Positions 11,660-21,982 of a stretch of 64,000 bases of DNA are shown here, in pieces (within the stretch, counting starts at the first letter, position 1; the number at the start of each line of letters is the position of its first letter). The translations under genes were made by a program, and so were the position numbers. Source of the stretch: Brienomyrus brachyistius (Eukaryota; Chordata; Actinopteri; Osteoglossiformes; Mormyridae); assembly GCF_023856365.1 (NCBI RefSeq), contig NC_064547.1, forward strand, positions 23,620,168 through 23,684,167, given 5' to 3'. Below the pieces are notes generated by a model. That model ran no database searches. It was given only the letters and a program-made list of their open reading frames with translations, and had not been told where the DNA came from.

Positions 11660-12465
11660 AATAAACATATTAATCATAATAAGCTGTAAGGAGCCTTTAA
11701 TGGAGCCCAATCACTAGAGCACATAACATACGGCCTCATAAATATATCATTTGAAGCTTTCTGCCACATTGCAACAAATGATTGCAAGAGAAGGCACTTA
11801 AGTCCATAGTAAAATGGTATTTTCCAGCTCTTTCCAAGTACATTAACAAATCCAAATTAAACATAGCATGCTTTTTTCTTTTCAGGAGTGTCAAATAATG
11901 CTCCTGCAAGGATGATGTGTTCGGTAAAACCAAAGAGCTAAGTAGAGGCACGGCACTCTTTGGTTTTGGCAACGTTTAATATGCTTCCATGGCTACAGAG
12001 GAGTCTGTAAAAAAAATTAATTGGGCAGGCTTTACATGGATGAGTGGGGCTTAATTTACCTGAATAAGAGACACAAATGTTAGGGGCTTAAAACCGGGGT
12101 CTGATAAAAAACGTCTAAAGGTCATTTCCCAGCGGAGGTGCCGCCTGCTTAGGCAGAGACGTCTCGCCCACCATCGCAGGGCGAGGTCACCCAGCGGCAG
12201 ACATGCCCCCGCATCCGTCCATCCATGTGCGACGCAGAGCCACCCTCTAAATGTCATGTGCATAAGAAAACATCCATGATTATTTGCTCCATGCTGCTTG
12301 GAATCCATATCATTAGCATAAAAGGGGTATCAGATTTTTTTTTTTTTAGTAATTCTAGATATAAAATGAAATGAGTCAAGGAGGCATTCATTATGTGATT
12401 TGTGTTTTTATTCATCAGCCTTCAGATGTTTAGGTAGGTCAGAACCATAGTTTGCTCCATATACG
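11660..12465. other. Non-coding stretch, nothing recognised
   Basis: No domain-bearing frame is present. Minus frames 11736-11972 and 12051-12308 are unsupported. A short poly-T run lies near 12335-12347. Confidence 0.45.
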
Positions 12466-12469
12466 AGCT

Positions 12470-13086
12470 GAATTGTGTGTGTTACAGGTGACAGGCTGCC
12501 TCTCCATTTTGGGTTTGTCCTGCCTTACGGCCCTGGGCTAGGCTCTGGATATGTTAACCTTGTCCGGTTAAGTGATTATTGAAAATGGCAGAACGGATGG
12601 ATATTTTACCAGAGTCCTTCAGGGTTAAGCTCTCGCCCAGGACCTGACTCAGTGTGTCTTTAACTGCCTTGCAAAAACCATACTGTCCAGAAAGGATAAC
12701 GCAGACTCAGACCCAGAATCATTTCGATTTTGCTTTAGTGGGAAATACAAAACCTGAATTACTCAGTTACATCTTTTATTACTCATTCATATAATATAAA
12801 TTGCAGTTGTGTGTGTAAGTAGTTTTCTTACTGTAAAGATACAACAATAGATCACAGCAGCACAAATATGAGTGAGTAGCCCTTACTGTAGGTTACTAGC
12901 ATATAACCTAACAATGATAAGTAAAATTACAGCTCATAAATAGCCTTATAATTGGGATCCCAACCTAGGTGTGCCTCAGCCTCGATTCCTATGCTGCCTG
13001 GGACAGGCGCTCCAGCCCCACCCACTCCCCGCATGATCCGGACCAAGATAAGCCATTAGAAGATGGATGGATGGATGGATGGATGG
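12470..13086 (+). repeat. Two old SINE tail fragments
   Basis: About 12470-12605 ('TTGGGTTTGTCCTGCCTTACGG...GGCTCTGGAT...ACGGATGGATA') and about 12965-13086 ('GCTGCCTGGGACAGGCGCTCC...GGACCAAGATAAGCCATTAGA', ending in GGAT repeats) look like diverged 3' ends of (GGAT)n-tailed SINEs. Heads are missing. The sequence between them is unassigned. Confidence 0.55.
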
Positions 13087-13384
13087 AAATAGCTTTACAG
13101 AGGTACTAACGGGATCACAGTAGTAAAGCGCCACCGTCAGGTTGATATATTAGGTTAGCATATCAGTTATTGTCATAGTGCCCTTACAATGTCTAGCCAA
13201 TATCAGCATGTGTGCATTTCTGTTGGCTTCCGGATCCTTCTGGTAAGTACCGTTCACACTGAAATGCCAAAGCAGCTTCGTCATACTGTGTTACGGACGT
13301 CAACGTCTGAATGCTCCCGTCAAAGCAAAGCAGGGCGATCTGAGTAACTGACATAGCCATGCTCTCATAAACAGTTCATTAATC

Positions 13385-13955
13385 CATTCATCCATCTTCA
13401 ATGAGCACTTAGCCCATAAGGGCTGGCGTGGACTGGAGTTTATCCCTGACAGAATAGGAGGCAGGGCGCTGCAGGGACCTCACACACAAACATGCGCTTC
13501 CATGGAGTCACATGAGCGTCAATGAACATTCATTGGCCGCTCGCTGAGTGACCATGCTGCCCGCTTCCAGGATTTAAGTACTTGAATTTTTTTGTTCGTT
13601 TCACTAGAGTACTAATGGAGTACAATGAAACAGAAGGAGCTGTTATTCAAAAGGTACATTTTTAAGGAATCTATGGGTCCTTGAGAAAATGTTTTTCTTT
13701 TCCCTTCATGACTTCATTACTATTTTTCGGTGAAAGCTGGACATCATTTCCACTCCATACGCCCCTGTGACCCTCTACGCTTTTGCACTTCTGGCTACCA
13801 GTGTCTAGTATTGCACCACACGATTTTGCATTGCACTACAAAGTGACCCCCCCAGGGGTAACCTCAGCCCCATGCTTCCAGGGATAGGCATCCGGCCTTC
13901 TGTGACCCCAACTGGAGAAAGCGATCAGAAAACGCATGTATGGATCGATGGATGA
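13385..13955. repeat. Further SINE tail fragments, both orientations
   Basis: About 13385-13510 reads as a minus-strand tail (CATCCATC followed by 'GGAGTTTATCCCTGACAGAATAGGAGGCAGGG'-like body). About 13845-13955 reads as a plus-strand tail ending 'GGATCGATGGATG'. Both are strongly diverged and lack the head. Confidence 0.5.
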
Positions 13956-14229
13956 ACTATGCAGTACAATACAATTACATTGTAGAGTACAAAACATATT
14001 AAACATTCAAAACCGTTCCTATGAATGGTATACCAATTGGCATTCATTTTACCTAGCCTACCTATATATGCATCATTTGTGTATCCACCTTCCACAACTG
14101 CTGATCCAGAACAGCCTGGAAACCACGTCATTAAGCAGATGGTAGGGGAAAAACCCTAAATGGAATATAAGTCACTCACAGAAACACTGGCTATTTTCGA
14201 GGCACCTAACATCATGGGCAGGAAAGATG

Positions 14230-14395
14230 GAATCCGGAGTACCTGGAGATGACCTGCAAAATGGGGAGAAAATGCAAAGTGCAGAGACAGATAAGTGAGC
14301 AGGGCAGGATTCAACTGCCCAACGCTGGAGGTGAGAATCTGCAGTGTTGCCTGCTGAGCTACAGTGCTGCCTACAGTACAAGTGTTGTAAGTTAA
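14230..14395 (-). repeat. SINE head fragment
   Basis: The plus strand reads 'ATCCGGAGTACCTGGAGAT...AATGGGGAGAAAATGCAAA...CAGTGTTGCCTGCTGAGCTACAGTGCTGCC', the reverse complement of the head and body of the (GGAT)n SINE family. It is diverged and lacks the tail. The overlapping minus frames 14156-14444 are its shadows. Confidence 0.6.
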
Positions 14396-14399
14396 ATCC

Positions 14400-16650
14400 A
14401 TCATCGCTAATGCTGTCCTTTTTTAAATTAAATAATGTCCCCAAAAAAAACTATGCATGCTGGGAAACCTTTGCAACTGAATGAATAGTCTAAAAAGATG
14501 CCATTAACCAGGACAGAAGAAATGCCTGACACAGAATTATGCTTATATATATATTTATTTACGTCCACCAATGCTGATGCGAGCTCTAGTGGTTCGGCGT
14601 GTAAATGGAAATGCACCAGCAGATGACACTGTTGTTCAATGTGAATGCATCCCTTCCCCATATTTATTCACAGGTTTATCAGCCATATTTGATACCACCC
14701 TTATTTAATTCGTAATTGCAGATGCCGTGCGGCTGTTTTTTAGAGACTGAGCAGAGCCGAACATGCGTGACCGCTAAAAGGTCACAACGGCAGATATCAG
14801 ATTTGTTCCTGGATTACTGCCACCCGTAGCAGCATGGCTTCATGTGAAATCAGTTATTAGCACCCTGATCATATTGTATTTAGGGGAAGGAATAACAAAC
14901 GAGGAAAAATTTAATTTATTAGTTAGCTACACGCTACAAAGAGAGTGTGCGATGTTCCTCCCACGTGACGATAATCCATGCAATCAACACCTAGTTGTGC
15001 AGTCTGCACATGCTGCCTGAACATTTACAGAAGAGAGGTCAGACATTCTGTCCATTCGACTTACGCGCAGCTGCGACGCTGAAGACTGTCAACTGCTTCA
15101 CTGCAGAATTCCTGCAGTGATCTACCGCCATCGTGATCACGTTGATGGCTGATTTGTTGTCATCACGGCAAAGATAAAAAAAAATCTATGAAGAAATAAT
15201 TACTGCGGTCATCGTTGCTTGACATAATTTAAACGCGGCGTCCAACGTTTGGTAGCAGTGGACCAATGAGAGAAAGTAATCAGAGAACCTTGATTTATGA
15301 CTCTTTCGAGTCCATCGCATTTCGCAGTGGCTGACCACGACTTTGTAATATTGGTGTCAGTCTGTCCTGGTCTGATGACAGGCACTTTGCCGTTAACCAT
15401 TCCCGTGGAGAGGACCTTCAAACAGGAGCGTTTTAAGACAGGCAGTTTTCAATTTAACCATGTTTACTCCCTTATCCATCATGAAAATGAATAGCTGATG
15501 TCATATTATCCCTGAGAGTTTCCAACCTTGCAGAGCCTATATGAAATTAGGGAGCATTGTCACAGGCTTTTGCCAAATAACGTGCAAATATAAATATGGA
15601 TATTAAAATCCCTACAAGCAACACAGAATTCAGCTGGGCAGCTGGGATTCCCAGTGATGTCTGTGGATATATTTGTGTATTATCCTCCTCTTTTCATTTT
15701 GTTACTTTTCTAAAGTGAACTTCTGGCAAGGACACACCTTGGTGAGTCCGTCAGCTCTGTGCACCATTTTCGTTTGTTTGACTGTTTGTTTGATTGTGTT
15801 TTTCCCCATTTTTGTTCTATTGCTGGTATCTGGGCGCAGAGTCTGCTCTGCCTCTCCATGGCAGGCCTCTCGTCGCGTGTGTGATTTCAGGCAGGGCCGA
15901 CCAGACGGCACTTTGTAGTCGTCAGCAGGGAACGCTAATTACAAATTTAAAAATAGACAGCGTGCTGCACCTCCACGTTCGCGTATCGGACGGGACGACT
16001 CAAAGGCGCACTTTTGCGTTCCTACGCCTGTGCGATTCCACCGAACCCAGCTATGGACTATATGTATCAGCGACCTGAATGCGGAGTGTTTGTTGCTGCA
16101 TAAAGGTCTGGGCCCCAGGCAGCGGGAAGCCGGTGTCGCTGGGGAGCAAAGGCAGCAGCCAAGTTTCAACCTCGTCGCTGGGCCAGAAGCTTACGGTGGG
16201 ACGGCTCGGATCTGCATGCAGCTGAAGCAGGATGCCAGCACTCAGTCCTGCAGGGTGCATCCAGGGGATTATGTGTGGCCGGTGACCTGTGAGGAGAGAA
16301 GTAATTAAAATCGAATTCTTAAAAAAACAAAACGCAGCCGAGGAGTGAGGTGACGAAGGCCGTAAGGGGCCCCTGCATGCGGGCCTCAGGCAAACCTCTG
16401 CATCCAGCCGTACGCTTCAGTCTAAGTGAACGGCGCCATTCCCAGCTGTGACCGTCATAATCATCGCACAGCTGAGACTGTCTAATCTGTCCCTCTGTAC
16501 GCCCTCATGGTAAAAACAGAGTGCAGCAGGACAATATTTTACTGATAAATAGGGTCACTAATCCTTGTCTATGTTTCATTTAATGAGATACTGTCACTAT
16601 TATCAGCAGGCACGGGTCGCGATAATGTAGATTAATGGTATTTGCATATG
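14400..16650. other. Non-coding stretch, nothing recognised
   Basis: Overlapping open frames of 60-94 codons occur on both strands around 15673-16308, but none shows a recognisable domain or consistent splice context. No named repeat was recognised. The retrotransposon starts at 16653. Confidence 0.45.
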
Positions 16651-16697
16651 AATGTGGCCTAGCGATCTATAATACCCCTTTTTTTCCCCTATGAGTA

Positions 16698-16710
16698 GCC
16701 GACTACGCCA
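16698..16710 (-). other. Second PBS-like word inside U5 (3' LTR copy)
   Basis: The plus strand reads GCCGACTACGCCA, identical to the last 13 nt of the sequence that forms the real primer binding site at 23161-23178. The same word is at 23227-23239 in the 5' LTR, 61 nt inside the LTR from the true PBS. Confidence 0.7.
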
Positions 16711-16817
16711 CCCCAGGGACACTGCCCTGGGGACCCTAACACCCCAACCCTCAAAACAGCACACAGGTTCGAATCACCGGAAAGGGCCAGAGACGCGAGC
16801 CAGTAAAAGTTATTTGT

Positions 16818-16823
16818 TTTATT
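16818..16823 (-). terminator. AATAAA polyadenylation signal in LTR
   Basis: The minus strand reads AATAAA in the 3' LTR, downstream of the TATA box in LTR order. It is a plausible 3'-end signal for the genomic transcript. The twin in the 5' LTR is at 23347-23352. Confidence 0.5.
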
Positions 16824-17765
16824 ACATTCAATGCAAAGGTTCAATAATCCACACCATAAATCTAAAACCCCGTAGGCGCCCAATCCCTGCCATCAACCCC
16901 GCACCCGGCGTAATACACCAACACCGGTGACTTTACAGCACACGCACACGGGTGACGTCCACCATACACCAGGCGGGTGCTGCGCAAGGCTACTAGCCCT
17001 GAAACACAGATAAGGGAACAAGACACCAGGTTAGTAGGGTACCGCCACTTTCCATTACCCCGCTAGGCCTGCTTAACCGCCCCCAAGATAAATACAACAT
17101 CACAATCAAAATAAATTAACAAACCAAGGCACACAAATAATTAATACATGCAATAAAATAAAACATACCAAAACAACCAAAATACAAAATCTTGAGGCAG
17201 TATATGCATGGACTAGATGCCGCAATCGGCAGCGGAATAGCAGCACTCCGAGCAACTCCTGGCACCAAAGTCCCGCTCTGGCCACCCCACGAATCCACGT
17301 TCTCCACAGGATGCACAGATGTCGATCACTGGTAACCAGACAGACAAAACAGCGGCGAGGTCCACGTTCCCCAGTAAACCTGCAATATATTAAAATACTT
17401 ACAGGCCACGCTAACAACTAAATACCCCGCTAATCTCCCCGATATACATACCACCAACCGGAAGACTTAAACCACTGCTGGGGCTGCCTTCACCACCTCC
17501 CCAACAGCAACAGGACGCAACTCCCCAGCGGCATGCATTTCCCCAACCATGCGATCAGTATACCGCAACCAATGGCTAAGGGATGGTTACGGAAACCAAT
17601 TAACCCCCTGCCCACTCACAGCACAGCTGCTGCTTCCACCGCCAGCAACAGGAACTGCGTCAGCACCATACCTAACCGAATCCACCCTTTATATAGCGCT
17701 AAGCCCCACCCAAAACACAGGGGAACCAATAGGGCAAAGGGATCAATTTTCCCCACTTGGCTACA

Positions 17766-17782
17766 TTCCACCCCCGCCCTTT
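17766..17782 (-). other. Polypurine tract
   Basis: The minus strand reads AAAGGGCGGGGGTGGAA directly against the TG start of the 3' LTR. It has only one pyrimidine-type break on each side of the G run. This is the expected plus-strand primer site for an LTR retrotransposon. Confidence 0.75.
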
Positions 17783-17828
17783 GCATTGTCGCCCCGGCAA
17801 TGAACAATACTAACCCTGGAAAGACTGG

Positions 17829-20800
17829 TCAACTCCAAGGTCGAAACAACCCCGTCACTGACTGCAAACTAACATCGGGTGGCCCACCCGGATCATTCAC
17901 TGGGGCCCCTGCTGCCCGTGGCAAATGATGAATGTTAGAGTGCTGTCCAGCAGTAGGCCGAGTGGTCCTTCGTACAGCTCCCCTACCTGGCACCCCCCCA
18001 GAGACACTACCTGAAGTCAGCGGGGGAACTCCCTCCCCTCCTACTTGCCTACCAATCACCGAGGACCCAGTAGCACCTAACCCTACTAACTCCACAGGCG
18101 CTCCTGGGGCCTCAACCATCCGCAGACACCAGTCCCCCATCTCAACTTCCCTCTCTAAAGGGGAAGAAACCACTTCCTCCTCAGGAATCTCCACAGGGGC
18201 ACCTACCCCGGGTTCTGCTTGGACTTGGGCCTTCAAAAGACTGCGATGTACCTGCCTAGTCTTAGTCAAATCTTCAACTGGTGCAATTGTATATACCGAG
18301 CCACCCTCTCGTGGGGCTCGCACCACCTGATACAACTTTGAACTCCACACATCTTGAATTTTATGCCTGCCCCTAACCCCACAATCCCGCAGATACACTA
18401 CTTGACCATCCACTAAGGGAGAACCTCGCACACGACAATCATGCGCCGTCTTACGTCGGTCCGCTGCTGCTCTCAATCGGTCCTTAGCCCCTTCAAAAGC
18501 CACCAGGAGTCTAGTCTGATGTTCCACCACCCATTCCTGAACCGTCCCGGGCTTGGGCTCGGGGACCCGCCCAAGCAGAAAATCCACGGGTAACCAGGGT
18601 TCCTGCCCAAACATCAGGAAATGAGGGGCCTCTCCGGTTGCCTGATGAGGTGTGGTGTTATAGCAAAAGAGCAACTGAGGTAAACAAGACACCCAATCCC
18701 TCTTCCGAGAAGGTGGCAGAGTACGCAACAAATTGTGCAGAGTGCGGTTAAACCGCTCACACTGACCATTACCTTCTGGGTGATATGGAGTTGTCCGTGA
18801 CTTCTCCACCTGATACAGCTGGCACAATTGCCGAATGATTCCACTTTCAAAGCTCCGGCCTTGGTCGGAATGCAACCGACTGGGAACCCCGAACTTGTAA
18901 AACCATTCGTTCACCAGTACCTGAGCCACCGTTGAAGCACACTGGTCCCGAGTGGGCACTGCCTGTGTAAACTTACTAAACACATCTGTCATTACGAGAA
19001 CACTCTCGTACCCACCCTTAGAGGGCTCCAAAGATGTAAAATCCATGGCTAAGATTTCATTAGGGCGCGAGGCCACCAAGTGGCCCCAAAAACTCTGCAC
19101 CACTGGTTGCGAGTCCTTGGCCACCTGACACCGTTCACACTCCTGACACCAACGGGTCACCTCTGCGAACATACCTGGCCAATAACAGCGCTGCCGTATC
19201 AGCTCAAGGGTGCGCTCGATACCCTGGTGGCCATGTGCCTGATGTAACTGAACGAAAACCTGCCAACGCAACACTGTCGGCACCACAAGCTGAAAAACGG
19301 GCTCTTTTCCAGCCGGCGACAAAACCCGACGATGTAAAACCCCATCCTTCATCACCAACCGCTCCCACTGACGCAGCAGTGTAAGGACAGGCTTAGTGAG
19401 CTGCTGGCGCTCCTCTAAAGAGGGGCGTTTCTGCCGTGTCCAGAAAGCCATCGCTGTCCGCAGCTCTATATCTGCTCCCTGCAAAGCAGCCAGATCTACC
19501 AAATTAGAGCAAGGAAGTGCGGAAACCATTGCTTGTATAGCCACAGACTCCAAGCGCAAAGCAGCCTGCAAAGCCTGCGGAAAAACCGTACCGGAGGCTG
19601 CCAAAACCCCTTCCTCAGGTTCCAGACAATACTGTCGCGACAGTGCGTCTGCATTTTGATTAACTCGGCCTGACCGGTACTTGATCTCAAAATCAAAGAT
19701 CGCCAACTGTGACGCCCACCGCTGCTCCGTAGCCCCAAGTTTAGCACTCAACAGGTAACTAAGTGGATTATTGTCTGTATAAATAACACACTTGTTCCCC
19801 AAAAGATATTCCCGGAACTTCTCCACCATTGCCCACCTGAGTGCCACAAACTCCAGCTTCATGGAGCTATAGTTAGACATATTGCGTTCCGGGGGGCGAA
19901 GAGTACGGCTCGCATAAGCTATTGGTCTCACCTTACCATCCTGCTCCTGGGAGAGGATGGCCCCCAATCCACAATGACTGGCATCCACCTCTAGAATGAA
20001 GGGAAGAGAGAAATCTGCATAGGCTAACACCGGTGCCCGGGTAAGCTTATCCTTAAGGGCCTCAAAACTCTGCTCACACTCCCCGGTCCAAGCAGCCATG
20101 AAATTACCAGCAGGAGCCCTCCGATGTTTGGTGCCCGTTACTTCAGCCACCAGTCGATGGAGTGGAGCAGCTAACTTAGCGAAACCTTCCACAAAACGCC
20201 GGTAATAGCTAGCGAACCCCAAAAAGGACCGTAGCTCTGACACTGCAGTGGGTCGGCGCCAATTAGCCACGGCATCGATCTTACTGGGATCCGTAGCCAC
20301 CCCCTGGTTCGAGATGACATGGCCCAAATACCTTACCTCCTGCTGGAAGAAGACACACTTCTCTAATTTAGCCTTGAGTCCCTCCTGCTGTAACCGCTCC
20401 AACACCAGTTCCAGCCGCTGCAAGTGCTGGGACACACTAGATGAAAACACTACAATGTCATCCAAGTACAGAAGCAGGGACTGACACTGCTGGTCCCCGA
20501 ACAACCGTTCCATGAGACGCTGGAAGGTACTCGGAGCATTACATAAGCCAAAAGGCATCCGATTCCATTCAAACAATCCAAAGGGTGTGCAGAAAGCAGT
20601 CTTAGCCTTATCACCCTCCGCCACCGGTACCTGATTGTATCCACTGGCCAGATCTAAGGTGGAAAACCACCTGGCCCCTGTCAATGCATCCAACGACTCC
20701 TCGATACGAGGAAGAGGAAATGCATCTTTACGAGTCTTGCTGTTAAGAAGGCGGTAGTCTACACATAACCGCAAACTACCATCCTTCTTCTTCACCAGCA

Positions 20801-21968
20801 CAATCGGGGAAGCGTATGGACTACTACTTTCCCGAATAATCTGTGCTTCCAGCAGCTGATGGATATGCGTCTTAACTGCCTCATACTCCGAAGGTGGAAT
20901 ACGACGGTAGCGTTGTCTTACTGGAACCTCATCCACCAACGGAATGCTATGCGTCAATAGACTTGTACACCCCAGGTCCCTGTCATGACTGGCAAAAACA
21001 GACCCATACCGACACAACAAAGACCTCACCTGGGTCTGTTCACTCTCTGTCAACCCTGGCAACTCTAGCTGACTGATCGAATCCAATCCGGACGTAGAGG
21101 CAGTCTGAGCAGCAACCAACGCTGCTTCAATCGGCTCCTCCGTAACACCAGGGGGTAAGTCGACCATATGGACTTGACTCAAGTGACCTATAGGCGTCCT
21201 TGAAAAGAGCAGAACATCTGACTTCCCCACATTAACGACTGGGATATAGGCCATACCCCCCACTACCCGCACTAAGGAAACAGACGCCAGTAACCCCGCG
21301 GGCAGCCCAGACTCTGGGGGTTCATACAGCACTGACTGACCTGCCAGATGTTCAGCACAGGTAACAGCAACCAGCTTCATAGTGCCCCCGGGAACACGAC
21401 AAGCACCCTTCCCCCGCACCCGTACCTTAGATAGCTGATGTTGACTCCGCTGAGTTGATACTGCATGACACTGCTGAAGGGCCTGCACAAGGCCACCATC
21501 AGCCCCGGACACTGAGGGTTGACTGAACAACTCAGCCCCATGCTGCCCAAATAATTCCTCATAACACCTACTAATCACGTTCATCCCTAACACTCCTGGA
21601 ACCTGGGGAGGCAGAGGACCTGGAGGGTCCTTTACAACCAATACCCCACAACGTGGGATCACTGTACCCCCCAATTCTACATCAAGCTCCAAATACCCCA
21701 AATATGGAATAGCCAGCCCATTCGCTGCCCGCAGTTGCAGCCAATGGCAGGACTGAAGACGAGCGGGACCCCCTAGCTCGAAATGCTCCCTAAAAAAACT
21801 CTCCCGAATGGTCGATACCATGGACCCAGTATCCAGTAAACAGGAAACTGGAATACCCTGTATCACCACCTCTATATTGGGGCACTTTGACATCAACCTA
21901 AACCGGGGACTTCCCCGACTCGGTACAACTTCTGGGCCCACATCAGCCCCAACCGCACAGGGACCCAA
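17829..21968 (-). CDS. pol: Gypsy pol polyprotein (PR-RT-RH-IN)
   Basis: An intact frame of about 1379 residues, numbered here from the TTG at 21968. The aspartic protease has DTGS at 46-49. The reverse transcriptase has the TLDLASGY aspartate at 439 and YLDD at 501-504. The RNase H carries D662, E706, D732 and D774. The integrase has an HHCC finger (H909, H914, C944, C947) and a DD35E triad (D976, D1035, E1071, exactly 35 residues between the last two). A GPY/F-like segment lies at about 1186-1230, and no chromodomain is seen. The frame is open only from just after a TAA at 21999-22001, and the first in-frame ATG is 25 codons inside. Translation therefore most likely enters by -1 frameshifting at 21986-21992, giving a Gag-Pol fusion. 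All catalytic residues are present. Antisense frames over it are shadows. Confidence 0.96.
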   Translation of the reverse strand: MGPCAVGADVGPEVVPSRGSPRFRLMSKCPNIEVVIQGIPVSCLLDTGSMVSTIRESFFREHFELGGPARLQSCHWLQLRAANGLAIPYLGYLELDVELGGTVIPRCGVLVVKDPPGPLPPQVPGVLGMNVISRCYEELFGQHGAELFSQPSVSGADGGLVQALQQCHAVSTQRSQHQLSKVRVRGKGACRVPGGTMKLVAVTCAEHLAGQSVLYEPPESGLPAGLLASVSLVRVVGGMAYIPVVNVGKSDVLLFSRTPIGHLSQVHMVDLPPGVTEEPIEAALVAAQTASTSGLDSISQLELPGLTESEQTQVRSLLCRYGSVFASHDRDLGCTSLLTHSIPLVDEVPVRQRYRRIPPSEYEAVKTHIHQLLEAQIIRESSSPYASPIVLVKKKDGSLRLCVDYRLLNSKTRKDAFPLPRIEESLDALTGARWFSTLDLASGYNQVPVAEGDKAKTAFCTPFGLFEWNRMPFGLCNAPSTFQRLMERLFGDQQCQSLLLYLDDIVVFSSSVSQHLQRLELVLERLQQEGLKAKLEKCVFFQQEVRYLGHVISNQGVATDPSKIDAVANWRRPTAVSELRSFLGFASYYRRFVEGFAKLAAPLHRLVAEVTGTKHRRAPAGNFMAAWTGECEQSFEALKDKLTRAPVLAYADFSLPFILEVDASHCGLGAILSQEQDGKVRPIAYASRTLRPPERNMSNYSSMKLEFVALRWAMVEKFREYLLGNKCVIYTDNNPLSYLLSAKLGATEQRWASQLAIFDFEIKYRSGRVNQNADALSRQYCLEPEEGVLAASGTVFPQALQAALRLESVAIQAMVSALPCSNLVDLAALQGADIELRTAMAFWTRQKRPSLEERQQLTKPVLTLLRQWERLVMKDGVLHRRVLSPAGKEPVFQLVVPTVLRWQVFVQLHQAHGHQGIERTLELIRQRCYWPGMFAEVTRWCQECERCQVAKDSQPVVQSFWGHLVASRPNEILAMDFTSLEPSKGGYESVLVMTDVFSKFTQAVPTRDQCASTVAQVLVNEWFYKFGVPSRLHSDQGRSFESGIIRQLCQLYQVEKSRTTPYHPEGNGQCERFNRTLHNLLRTLPPSRKRDWVSCLPQLLFCYNTTPHQATGEAPHFLMFGQEPWLPVDFLLGRVPEPKPGTVQEWVVEHQTRLLVAFEGAKDRLRAAADRRKTAHDCRVRGSPLVDGQVVYLRDCGVRGRHKIQDVWSSKLYQVVRAPREGGSVYTIAPVEDLTKTRQVHRSLLKAQVQAEPGVGAPVEIPEEEVVSSPLEREVEMGDWCLRMVEAPGAPVELVGLGATGSSVIGRQVGGEGVPPLTSGSVSGGVPGRGAVRRTTRPTAGQHSNIHHLPRAAGAPVNDPGGPPDVSLQSVTGLFRPWS

Positions 21969-21982
21969 CAGTGCGGTGGGCG

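Larger units (their letters stand above)
16653..17765 (-). repeat. 3' LTR of the gypsy element
   Basis: It is 1113 bp and starts TGTAGCC and ends GGCCACA on the minus strand. The terminal inverted repeat extends to GAATGT/ACATTC if neighbouring bases are counted. It matches the copy at 23182-24294 at a constant offset of 6529 bp, and line-by-line reading found no mismatch. Open frames inside it (for example 17106-17417 minus and 17533-17803 plus) occur identically in the other LTR and are not domain-bearing. Confidence 0.95.

Noticed and set aside
15673..16308. Cluster of overlapping 60-94 codon frames on both strands
   Set aside because: No recognisable domain, no consistent strand and no splice context. 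Such clusters are expected in a GC-richer patch.
16766..16775. GGTTCGAATC in the LTR as a tRNA gene B box
   Set aside because: No cloverleaf, no A box at proper spacing and no anticodon arm. The word alone is not evidence for a tRNA gene.
17932..18330. Plus-strand frames over the gypsy pol and LTRs (17533-17928, 17932-18330, 19396-19659, 21971-22300)
   Set aside because: They are antisense shadows of the intact gag and pol or fall within LTRs. No domains.
21966..21968. TTG at 21966-21968 as an independent pol start
   Set aside because: Non-ATG start in a eukaryote. The frameshift heptamer and lack of an early ATG explain pol expression better.
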